A DNA stretch of 5,559 nt from positions 1 through 5,559 of the forward strand of contig JAGBTW010000165.1 in NCBI GenBank assembly GCA_017631135.1, written 5' to 3'. Shown here one piece after another: positions 1 through 5,389 of this stretch; within the stretch, counting starts at the first letter, position 1; each line of letters opens with the position of its first letter. Origin of the DNA: Alistipes sp. Lineage in GTDB: Bacteria; Bacteroidota; Bacteroidia; Bacteroidales; Rikenellaceae. Both the position numbers and the translations under genes were made by a program. Under the pieces are notes generated by a model. The model saw nothing but the letters and a program-made list of their open reading frames with translations. It made no database searches and had not been told where the DNA came from.

Positions 1-5
1 AACGC

Positions 6-41
6 AAAAAACCACCTAACCGCGATGGTTAGGTGGTTTTT
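6..41 (-). terminator. Intrinsic terminator of the peptide-lipoprotein operon
   Basis: A perfect 15-bp inverted repeat (7-21 with 27-41) encloses a 5-base loop, GCGAT. Read on the minus strand it lies 21 bases past the lipoprotein stop codon, and its 3' arm ends in a run of six T, as expected of a Rho-independent terminator. The plus-strand reading also ends in five T, so it could stop a convergent transcript entering from the left; no such gene is visible in the window. Confidence 0.9.
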
Positions 42-62
42 AAGAAATTAATTATCTAATAA

Positions 63-2021
63 TTAGTTGATTGTACCATTCCAAGTGCCCTTGAAGTAGA
101 TACCCTCCCACCAACTTGCATTATTAGCGTATACAGTGATATTTGTCTCACCGTCAACTACATCTACATTTACATAGTATGTATCGCCAGTGTTGGGATA
201 GAAGTGATATGGTTTGTAATTTTGGAAACCACTGAGCCCATAATTATTTGTATAACCTGCCCAACCAGGCAAAATATTATCAGGCAACCAAATGTAGCAC
301 CATGAATAATCCAGGTCATCGATAGTGTAAACACCACTCTTTGTTAAGTCTACAGAGTTACTGAAAGCCAAAATCATAAATTCGTCATCCTCGGTAGGCT
401 TGCCAGTCATCTCCTCTGTTGTGAACAAATATGCAGCGCTCAAGTATACGTCATCTGCCTCTGTAAGCTTACGCATGTGTGTAAACGCTACTTCATCAGT
501 TACCTTATCTTCAAAAGCACTTACATCAGCCGCTGTAGTTACAGTAGTAGTTGCCTCTTTAGACTCTCTATAACCCTCTTCTGTTGTTGTAGCCACAACT
601 GTAACATTATACTCTGTAAAGGCCTTCAAGCCATCAACTGTACATGTTGACTCTGTAACTGAACCAGAGAATGCAGTTTGCCACATCCAATTTTCCATAT
701 ACTCAACTTTCACATCGTAGCCAGTAGCATGCTCAATATCATTCCAATCCAACACAATGCTATTAGTCGTTACAGTAGGCTCTGCAATCACGGGAGTAGC
801 AACTCTAACAGGATCTCCAGGATTCAAAAATTCAGATCCCGAGCCATTGATATAACCAGAATAGCTATAAGTTCCATTTACTCCGCCACTCGTTGTAAAT
901 GTAACATCAATCTTATATCCCTTATCCAAGTACACAACTGTCAACGTAGCATCAGACAAGTAATCGTATCCAACACCATATGACCATTGACCAATATAGT
1001 TACCACTACCAGTGTTAAATCTATACTGACCCTGTGGCAACATATCACTTGATACAGTATACAAATCCAAGTACAACAATGTGCTATCGTCCTTTGTAGC
1101 TTTTACAGAAAGCTCATAATTAGTAGAGCTATATACTCGACCCACTACATAGTAATCAGCAGCCTTCTCCAAAGATGAAATAGTAAAAGGAGAAATCTCA
1201 CCAGCTGTGAATGTTAGAACATCAGCAGCAAGTGCCTTTTCATAAGTATATACATTATCACCAGCAATTGCAGTAACGAGAATGTTACGCACCTCTGCTG
1301 GATGACAAGCAAACCAATATGAATGAGTGTTAAGACCAGCAACATTCAAATCATAAGTTCTCTCATTAGACTCGTCATCAGTAACAACGATTGACACTTT
1401 ATCAAACTCAACATCTGCCATTGAAGATGGAAGAGTAATACGGCTGTAAGCAGTAAGGTGACGGAATGTACCTGTAAGTGCAGGAACACCATTCTCATCT
1501 ACCTGGAATTCTGCACAAACAGCAAAATAATCGCTATCTACAGAGTTTTCAGTAGGAGTCTGAATATCAAAATAATCATTTATTTTACCAGAGTATGGAC
1601 CGATAGCACTAGTGCGAGGATAAGCCTTTACTACAGAATTTGGAGCAATAGATACCATCCAACCGCCAACACCTTCAATATATGGATAGGTAAACTCGTA
1701 CTGAAGTGCAACTTTTGTATCATCAGTGAACGTAGTCATCTTTGATTCAAACGCAATATCAGTGCTTGTATTTCCACTCTGATCAACTATGTCAGACAAG
1801 AAATAGAAGGTTTCATCCTGATTCCACTTAATAGGATACTTATCACCACTCTTCTCGCCAAATTGAACACGAGTATCTTCCTCAAGGTCTACATTGAAAA
1901 CAAAAGAAACATTTGAACCAACAGCAACAGGCTCTTTAACATCAACATCAGCCTGCTCACATGCTGTGAATGCCATTGCAGCTACTGCAACAAACATCAA
2001 ATTCTTAAACAAATTCTTCAT
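63..2021 (-). CDS. Surface lipoprotein with fimbrillin-like N-terminal region and a fibronectin type III domain
   Basis: Predicted 652-residue lipoprotein. I start it at 2021 because the protein then opens with a lipoprotein signal peptide: MKNLFKN, a hydrophobic stretch, and the lipobox FTAC with the lipidated cysteine at residue 21. The in-frame start at 2072 would add 17 unlikely residues and overlap the upstream gene. Residues about 35-285 resemble the fimbrillin/Mfa-like lipoproteins of Bacteroidales: a TRVQF...IKWNQDE segment, then TFRHLTAYSRITL near 185, then YWFACHPAE and a closing GEISPFTI segment. Residues about 290-398 form a tyrosine- and glycine-rich beta module. About 407-497 is a fibronectin type III domain (LDWNDI, GYDVKVEY, YNVTVVA). 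The C-terminal 150 residues resemble the 290-398 module. No catalytic motif is visible. Acidic residues after the cysteine fit surface export in this phylum. Inference: a cell-surface adhesin or binding protein; the ligand is unknown. It is probably co-transcribed with the small peptide gene 16 bases upstream. Confidence 0.88.
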   Translation of the reverse strand: MKNLFKNLMFVAVAAMAFTACEQADVDVKEPVAVGSNVSFVFNVDLEEDTRVQFGEKSGDKYPIKWNQDETFYFLSDIVDQSGNTSTDIAFESKMTTFTDDTKVALQYEFTYPYIEGVGGWMVSIAPNSVVKAYPRTSAIGPYSGKINDYFDIQTPTENSVDSDYFAVCAEFQVDENGVPALTGTFRHLTAYSRITLPSSMADVEFDKVSIVVTDDESNERTYDLNVAGLNTHSYWFACHPAEVRNILVTAIAGDNVYTYEKALAADVLTFTAGEISPFTISSLEKAADYYVVGRVYSSTNYELSVKATKDDSTLLYLDLYTVSSDMLPQGQYRFNTGSGNYIGQWSYGVGYDYLSDATLTVVYLDKGYKIDVTFTTSGGVNGTYSYSGYINGSGSEFLNPGDPVRVATPVIAEPTVTTNSIVLDWNDIEHATGYDVKVEYMENWMWQTAFSGSVTESTCTVDGLKAFTEYNVTVVATTTEEGYRESKEATTTVTTAADVSAFEDKVTDEVAFTHMRKLTEADDVYLSAAYLFTTEEMTGKPTEDDEFMILAFSNSVDLTKSGVYTIDDLDYSWCYIWLPDNILPGWAGYTNNYGLSGFQNYKPYHFYPNTGDTYYVNVDVVDGETNITVYANNASWWEGIYFKGTWNGTIN

Positions 2022-2037
2022 AGTTGCAATAGTTAAA

Positions 2038-2175
2038 TTAGATGTACACTTCCTCATTTTCCACCACATCATCTACCGACAATGTGTTGAATGATGCTGT
2101 AAAGCCAGCCTCAACGATTGTTGAGATCACCTCCATCTCGGGAGCTGTGTACTCAACATTGATAGTTGTTTTCAT
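2038..2175 (-). CDS. Small peptide (45 residues) of the Bacteroidales YxAPxMEV type, unknown function
   Basis: A 45-residue protein starting MKTTINVEYTAPEMEVI, with EAGFTAS in the middle and a very acidic tail ending ENEEVYI. There is no signal peptide, membrane segment or known domain. The frame is open back to 2271, but 2175 is preferred: it begins with a typical MKTT, and its leader (AATTAACTA, four bases, AACT, ATG) resembles the leader of the downstream lipoprotein. From general knowledge, short proteins with a Y-x-x-P-x-(M/V)-E-V start and a G-F/L-A-x-S centre are common and mostly unannotated in Bacteroidales, often near surface lipoproteins; I cannot confirm membership without a search. 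The gap to the lipoprotein start is 16 bases, so the two are probably one operon and may be translationally coupled. The conserved N-terminal part followed by a variable acidic tail loosely resembles a leader-core precursor, but no maturation enzyme is in the window. Confidence 0.75.
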   Translation of the reverse strand: MKTTINVEYTAPEMEVISTIVEAGFTASFNTLSVDDVVENEEVYI

Positions 2176-2310
2176 AGTTTTGTTAGTTAATTTAAAGTTA
2201 TTAGTTGTTAAAAAATAAGTTTGTCCTATTTCGTCTCCAATCCTACAAACCGCACGGTTGCTGTGGTTCATTTGTTTAGCGTAGTCTCTGTCATTGCACC
2301 GCGCCTTACT

Positions 2311-2474
2311 TTGTCATGCTGAACGAATGTGAAGCATCTCTCGGTTAGCACGACCATCAACCGTCTCGGAGACCTCGAGATCTTTGAGTTCCTCTACCCT
2401 GCTCCGCCATGGCATAACAAGCACGCTTGTTCTGCTCATGGCTTAATCGCAGCGTTCGCTTCGCTCAAGATGAC
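2311..2474 (+). repeat. Interspersed repeat copy A, about 162 bp, MITE-like
   Basis: The ends are imperfect terminal inverted repeats: the left end begins GTCATGCTGAACGAA at 2313 and the right end, read on the other strand, begins GTCATCTTGAGCGAA at 2474. A central imperfect hairpin pairs GCCATGGC...AACAAGC (2406-2422) with GCTTGTTCTGCTCATGGC (2425-2442). The whole unit recurs in inverted orientation at 2838-2998. The 74-base core 2384-2457 differs from the other copy at only three positions, while the 5' third has diverged more. It encodes no protein of note. It is either a non-autonomous mobile element or a structured intergenic repeat, as are common in Bacteroidales; target-site duplications are not clear. 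Confidence 0.8.
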
Positions 2475-2614
2475 AGTGTACAGCGGTCAACGTTGCCCCT
2501 ACTCGGGAACGTGGTTATCGCCAATGACTAAATCTTAATCAGAACCGTAACAGTTTTGGTCTTTTTTGCTTATCTCGCTCACATCAACGAGGTTATAAAC
2601 ATCAAAAGGATAGA

Positions 2615-2622
2615 CAAAGATA
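2615..2622 (-). promoter_or_regulatory. Candidate -7 promoter element for the minus-strand operon
   Basis: On the minus strand these bases read TATCTTTG, a full match to the Bacteroides -7 consensus TAnnTTTG. No TTTG lies at the expected 19-21-base distance upstream, so the match is incomplete. If used, it would give a leader of about 430 bases running through repeat copy A before reaching the small peptide gene. A nearer element, TAGGATTG at 2238-2245, has one mismatch and also lacks a -33 box. The true start site is undecided. Confidence 0.3.
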
Positions 2623-2654
2623 TATAAAAAATTTTCAATTATCACATTTTTTTC

Positions 2655-2688
2655 AAAGAAATTTTATCATGGGGGGGGGAATTTCTTT
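2655..2688. repeat. Hairpin with a nine-G homopolymer in its loop
   Basis: A 9-bp inverted repeat, AAAGAAATT (2655-2663) and AATTTCTTT (2680-2688), encloses a 16-base loop that ends in nine consecutive G (2671-2679). The surroundings are strongly A/T-rich, which makes the G tract stand out. Homopolymers of this length are prone to slipped-strand length change; no reading frame crosses it, so any effect would be on transcription. An assembly or sequencing length error is also possible. Confidence 0.6.
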
Positions 2689-2770
2689 ATTCACTTAACG
2701 ATATTCCGCGGGTGGATGAATATATATCAGGGCGCTGACTTTGCTTTGTGGGGCGAACAACGCGCGCCAA

Positions 2771-2807
2771 GAGACACAAGAGACACAAGAGACAATAAGA
2801 GACATAA
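2771..2807 (+). repeat. Short tandem array of a 9-bp unit (left array)
   Basis: Four consecutive units are visible: GAGACACAA twice, GAGACAATAA (one base longer) and GAGACATAA, followed by a degenerate GCGAAGACG. The consensus is GRGACNNAA when pooled with the array at 3036-3071, which has the same unit on the opposite strand. The array ends about 30 bases before repeat copy B. Confidence 0.75.
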
Positions 2808-2837
2808 GCGAAGACGCGGACTATGGGTTGTATGGGT

Positions 2838-3000
2838 GTCATCCTGAACGAAGTGAACGCTGCGATTAAGCCATGAGCAGAACAAGCTCGCTTGTTTTGC
2901 CATGGCGGAGCAGGGTAGAGGAACTCAAGGATCCAAAGGTTTCCGAGACGGTCGAATGCCGTACTGCCCGAGAGATGTTTCACTGCGTTCAACATGACAA
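2838..3000 (-). repeat. Interspersed repeat copy B, inverted relative to copy A
   Basis: A 161-bp unit (2838-2998) whose reverse complement aligns along its whole length with copy A. The terminal inverted repeats are better preserved here: GTCATCCTGAACGAAGTGAA at the left, and GTCATGTTGAACGCAGTGAA when the right end is read on the minus strand, 17 of 20 identical. The central hairpin uses 2870-2887 and 2890-2906. Outside the unit both copies are followed on the plus strand by a similar TGACARTGTAYAGC stretch (2471-2484 and 2995-3008), so the shared context may run slightly past the ends. Confidence 0.8.
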
Positions 3001-3035
3001 TGTATAGCATCAACGCTGATAGCAACATCCCTATC

Positions 3036-3071
3036 GTCTCTTAAGTCCCTTTCGTCCCTTATGTCTCTCGG
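3036..3071 (-). repeat. Short tandem array of a 9-bp unit (right array, inverted)
   Basis: Four exact-period 9-bp units on the plus strand: GTCTCTTAA, GTCCCTTTC, GTCCCTTAT and GTCTCTCGG. Read on the minus strand they follow GRGACNNAA, the same unit as the array at 2771-2807, including an exact 11-base match (AGAGACATAAG at 2798-2808 with the complement of 3058-3068). The array begins 37 bases after repeat copy B, so B sits between two inverted arrays. Confidence 0.7.
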
Positions 3072-3173
3072 GTATTAAAATAATACCCACGCCATAGGGC
3101 GAATAAAATAAAGTACGCGCGCGAGGCAGTCATTAAAACCAGGGGCGCACTCCAAAAAAAACAACAATCATCT

Positions 3174-3204
3174 ATTGCAAATTGAAATAAAAGCATTATA
3201 TTTG
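3174..3204 (+). promoter_or_regulatory. Promoter of rho, Bacteroides type
   Basis: The -7 element TATATTTG at 3197-3204 fully matches TAnnTTTG. A -33 element ATTG at 3174-3177 (one mismatch to TTTG) lies 19 bases upstream, the same spacing as in the tRNA-His promoter of this window. Transcription should start near 3210, giving a leader of about 70 bases before the rho start codon at 3281. Confidence 0.8.
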
Positions 3205-3237
3205 CATCACTCTTTTCGAGTATATGATAATCCACCA

Positions 3238-3259
3238 CGAGATTCATCGATGGGTTTCG
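3238..3259 (+). promoter_or_regulatory. Possible hairpin in the rho 5' leader
   Basis: In RNA, 3238-3246 can pair with 3251-3259 through nine pairs, three of them G-U, around a UCGA loop; the centre is the palindrome CATCGATG. It sits in the middle of the predicted leader, 21 bases before the start codon. Rho genes are often autoregulated in their leaders in other bacteria, so this may be a control element. There is no run of U after it, so it is not an intrinsic terminator. Confidence 0.35.
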
Positions 3260-3280
3260 GATAATAATCAGACAAGATAT

Positions 3281-4972
3281 ATGCAAGATTTAACAGCATT
3301 GGAGGGTAAGACCATTCTCGAATTGCGCGAGATAGCAAAGGTCTTGGGAATAACCCCCTCAAACATGAAGAAGGGCGAACTGATAAGCAAGATTGTGGAG
3401 ACCACAACGACAGAGGCTCCAGCGCCCGAAAGCAAGCCCGCAGAGGAGGCACCAAAGCGCGGTCGCCGACCCCGCATGAGTGGCGTAAAGGTGGGTGGCG
3501 CGCCCGCACAAAAACATGATTCACAAGCCGTAGAGGTTACGCCCGCAGCAGAGGAGGCTATGCCCGAGGCAGAGCCAGCAAAGGCTTCCGCAGAGGAGCC
3601 CGCACCCGCGAAGCGCCGAGGTCGCAAGCCCAAGTGGGAGCACAAGGCCAAGGAGCGCAACAACAGCGCCATAGTCGAGAGCAACGAGGCGATAGACATA
3701 GACAGCAGCGCGGCGAGCGACATGCCCATAGAGCATATATCGCTACAGGATGTTATAGGCAGCATAGACGATGACAGCGACGACGCGACAACGGGTGGCG
3801 AGGAGCTATACGACGACGCAGAGCCCGCGCACGAGGATATAACAAAGGATGACTTCACGGCTATAATAGAGGGTGAGGGCGTCCTTGAGATTATGCCCGA
3901 CGGCTTCGGCTTCCTGCGCTCGGCAGACTACAACTACCTTAACTCGCCCGACGACATATATGTGTCACCCTCGCAGATCAAACTCTTCGGACTTAAGGCG
4001 GGAGACACGGTATATGGTTCGATACGCCCACCAAGGGAGGGCGAGAAGTACTTCCCACTGGTGCATGTAGAGCTAATCAACGGCCTCAAGCCCGACATCG
4101 TGCGCGACCGTCAGCAGTTCGAGTACCTCACTCCCCTATTCCCATCGGAGAAGTTCAACCTCACGGGAAATGGTCACAACTCGAAATCTAACCGCATAAT
4201 AGACCTCTTTGCGCCCATAGGCAAGGGTCAGCGCGCACTAATCGTGGCACAGCCAAAGACGGGTAAGACAATGCTCCTACAGTCGATAGCCAACGCCATC
4301 GCGGACAACCACCCCGAGGCGTACATGATAGTGTTGCTCATAGACGAGCGCCCCGAGGAGGTGACAGAGATGGCGCGCAACGTCAAGGCAGAGGTCGTGG
4401 CATCGACATTTGACGAGCAGGCATCACGCCATGTTAAGGTTGCCGAGATGGTGCTCGAGAAGGCAAAGCGCATGGTGGAGAGTGGTCACGATGTAGTCAT
4501 CTTCCTTGACTCCATAACGCGCCTCGCACGCGCCTACAACTCCGTGCAGCCCGCATCGGGCAAGGTGCTCTCGGGAGGTGTCGACGCCAACGCACTACAC
4601 AAGCCTAAGCGCTTCTTCGGCGCTGCGCGTAACACCGAGGAGAAGGGCTCGCTCACGATTATCGCAACAACCCTCATCGACACAGGCTCGAAGATGGACG
4701 AGGTGATATTCGAGGAGTTCAAGGGAACAGGTAACATGGAGCTTCAGCTCGACCGCAAGCTCGCCAACAAGCGCATCTACCCCGCTGTCGACGTTGTTGC
4801 GTCGGGAACACGCCGCGAGGATTTGCTCCTATCGCAGAACGTGATGCAGCGCACATGGATATTGCGCAAGCACCTCGCCGACATGACCACCGTCGAGGCG
4901 ATGGAGTTCCTGCAGAAGCAGATGAACCTCACGCGCGACAACGAGGAGTTCCTCGCCACCATGAACCAATAG
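3281..4972 (+). CDS. rho: Transcription termination factor Rho with long disordered N-terminal insert
   Basis: Rho is the hexameric RNA-dependent ATPase and helicase that ends transcription by loading on nascent RNA and displacing RNA polymerase. From 3281 the protein has 563 residues, against about 419 in E. coli. Residues 1-41 are the N-terminal Rho helical domain ([13 protein letters not shown]). About 42-190 is a low-complexity insert rich in Ala, Glu, Pro and Lys, with two AT-hook-like basic patches ([15 protein letters not shown]) and a strongly acidic end (SIDDDSDD). About 193-272 is the cold-shock-like RNA-binding domain ([21 protein letters not shown]). The ATPase core follows: P-loop QPKTGKT at 324-330, catalytic Glu356 in LIDERPEEV, Walker [17 protein letters not shown] with Asp410, Q-loop near 423-436 ([16 protein letters not shown]), and Arg511 of SGTRRED as the arginine finger. 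All key residues are present, so it should be active. I prefer 3281 to the in-frame ATG at 3224, which would leave almost no leader. Monocistronic, with its own promoter and terminator. Confidence 0.97.
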   Translation: MQDLTALEGKTILELREIAKVLGITPSNMKKGELISKIVETTTTEAPAPESKPAEEAPKRGRRPRMSGVKVGGAPAQKHDSQAVEVTPAAEEAMPEAEPAKASAEEPAPAKRRGRKPKWEHKAKERNNSAIVESNEAIDIDSSAASDMPIEHISLQDVIGSIDDDSDDATTGGEELYDDAEPAHEDITKDDFTAIIEGEGVLEIMPDGFGFLRSADYNYLNSPDDIYVSPSQIKLFGLKAGDTVYGSIRPPREGEKYFPLVHVELINGLKPDIVRDRQQFEYLTPLFPSEKFNLTGNGHNSKSNRIIDLFAPIGKGQRALIVAQPKTGKTMLLQSIANAIADNHPEAYMIVLLIDERPEEVTEMARNVKAEVVASTFDEQASRHVKVAEMVLEKAKRMVESGHDVVIFLDSITRLARAYNSVQPASGKVLSGGVDANALHKPKRFFGAARNTEEKGSLTIIATTLIDTGSKMDEVIFEEFKGTGNMELQLDRKLANKRIYPAVDVVASGTRREDLLLSQNVMQRTWILRKHLADMTTVEAMEFLQKQMNLTRDNEEFLATMNQ

Positions 4973-4997
4973 TCCCAAGCTTCGGGCAACAAATAAA

Positions 4998-5043
4998 AAA
5001 GACCAACTTAAACTCCTTATCGGTTTAGGTTGGTCTTTCTTTT
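4998..5043 (+). terminator. Intrinsic terminator of rho
   Basis: A 16-bp stem (4998-5013 with 5023-5038, one G-U pair) has a 9-base loop, and the 3' arm runs into TTTCTTTT. It begins 26 bases after the rho stop codon. The T-run overlaps the left arm of the next long inverted repeat, so the two structures compete for bases 5040-5043. Confidence 0.88.
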
Positions 5044-5097
5044 GTGTTTCTTACAAACCATAGTATGCAAGCATACATGGTTGTAAGAAACACAAAA
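5040..5097. repeat. Long inverted repeat directly after the rho terminator
   Basis: Bases 5040-5056 pair perfectly with 5081-5097 (17 bp). After a one-base bulge, CCAT (5058-5061) pairs with ATGG (5077-5080), and after a second bulge GTATGC (5063-5068) pairs with GCATAC (5071-5076) around a 2-base AA. In total 27 pairs and two single-base bulges. It is much longer than a terminator needs and contains no gene. It could be an element end, a remnant of a miniature element, or a backup bidirectional terminator. Confidence 0.75.
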
Positions 5098-5349
5098 GGT
5101 GTCGTTGCCGACACCGTATTGCTTCGCTTGTTTGGGTGGAAGATGGGATTCGAATGGCGAAGCCATAGAGCCGATACCAAATAAAAAAGCGCAGACTGAA
5201 GGTCGAACAATAAACCACAATACTATCGGCTCAACCCCGACCAAAGAAAACCCGTTTACTCACATAATTAGTGTAGATAAACGCCTATGGCGGTTTTGGT
5301 TTTATGGTGGTAGGGTGGGCTTGCACACAAACTACTACCATAAAAGCAA
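5098..5349. other. Gene-free region dense in inverted repeats between rho and tRNA-His
   Basis: No credible gene is present. The one longer open frame, which encodes GGRWDSN twice, is a translation of the tRNA 3' end. Visible pairings are GGTGTCG/CGACACC (5098-5104, 5109-5115), GCTTCGC/GCGAAGC (5121-5127, 5157-5163) enclosing the tRNA-end copy, ATGGC/GCCAT (5154-5158, 5162-5166), GAGCCGATA/TATCGGCTC (5168-5176, 5224-5232), and a 13-bp pair with one G-T (5301-5313, 5332-5344). No promoter with good -33 and -7 elements was seen, so a transcribed RNA is not supported directly. Confidence 0.6.
5131..5154 (-). repeat. 24-bp exact copy of the tRNA-His 3' end (att-like)
   Basis: These 24 bases are identical to 5386-5409, which cover the T-loop half, T-stem, acceptor 3' strand and discriminator of tRNA-His plus four bases downstream. 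The two copies are direct repeats 255 bases apart. Nothing of the tRNA 5' half precedes this copy, so it is not a decayed whole tRNA. Site-specific integrases of the tyrosine recombinase family often target this part of tRNA genes and leave such a duplication. Confidence 0.7.
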
Positions 5350-5375
5350 AGCAGATGACAGCAATGTCATCTGCT
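5338..5375 (-). terminator. Intrinsic terminator of tRNA-His
   Basis: A perfect 11-bp stem (AGCAGATGACA at 5350-5360 with 5365-5375) has a 4-base loop. Read on the minus strand it begins 15 bases after the tRNA 3' end and is followed by TTGCTTTTAT, a moderate T-run. It fits termination of a single-gene tRNA transcript. Confidence 0.8.
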
Positions 5376-5389
5376 CTACATTAATTTTG

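Larger units (their letters stand above)
2176..3173. other. Gene-free intergenic region of about 1 kb filled with repeats
   Basis: No credible coding sequence lies between the small peptide gene and the rho promoter. The open frames present translate the repeat copies and lack family resemblance. The contents are repeat copy A, an A/T-rich stretch at about 2600-2690 with a 9-G tract, the left 9-bp array, repeat copy B, the right 9-bp array, and two small hairpins just after it: 3070-3077 with 3081-3088 (8 bp, loop AAA) and 3090-3093 with 3098-3101. The flanking genes are divergent, so promoters for both must lie here or at its edges. Confidence 0.8.

Noticed and set aside
2022..2072. Longer form of the lipoprotein starting at 2072
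   Set aside because: It would place 17 unlikely residues before a clean lipoprotein signal peptide and overlap the small peptide gene; the start at 2021 is better.
2176..2271. Longer form of the small peptide starting at 2271
   Set aside because: The added 32 residues come from A/T-rich leader sequence and show no family resemblance; the MKTT start at 2175 has the shared leader motif.
2329..2538. Open frame of 69 codons on the plus strand
   Set aside because: It is a translation of repeat copy A, with the same EFLYPAPPW...ACSAHGLIAAF peptide produced by copy B; a repeat artefact rather than a gene.
2687..3028. Open frame of 113 codons on the minus strand
   Set aside because: It is a translation of repeat copy B and the left 9-bp array, with no start context or recognisable domain.
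2771..3071. CRISPR array
   Set aside because: The repeats are only 9 bp, directly abutting without spacers, and no cas gene is present.
3070..3101. Terminator from the two small hairpins after the right array
   Set aside because: The stems are 8 and 4 bp and neither is followed by a T-run on either strand; there is also no gene to terminate here.
3224..3280. Upstream start codon for rho at 3224
   Set aside because: It lies only about 13 bases after the predicted transcription start, and the 19 added residues do not resemble a Rho N-terminus, which fits the start at 3281.
3268..3858. Open frame of 196 codons antisense to rho
   Set aside because: Serine- and alanine-rich shadow of the low-complexity rho insert; rho itself has every expected motif.
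5155..5385. Complete integrated mobile element between the tRNA-end copies
   Set aside because: At 231 bases it has no integrase or other gene; only a scar or remnant is supported.
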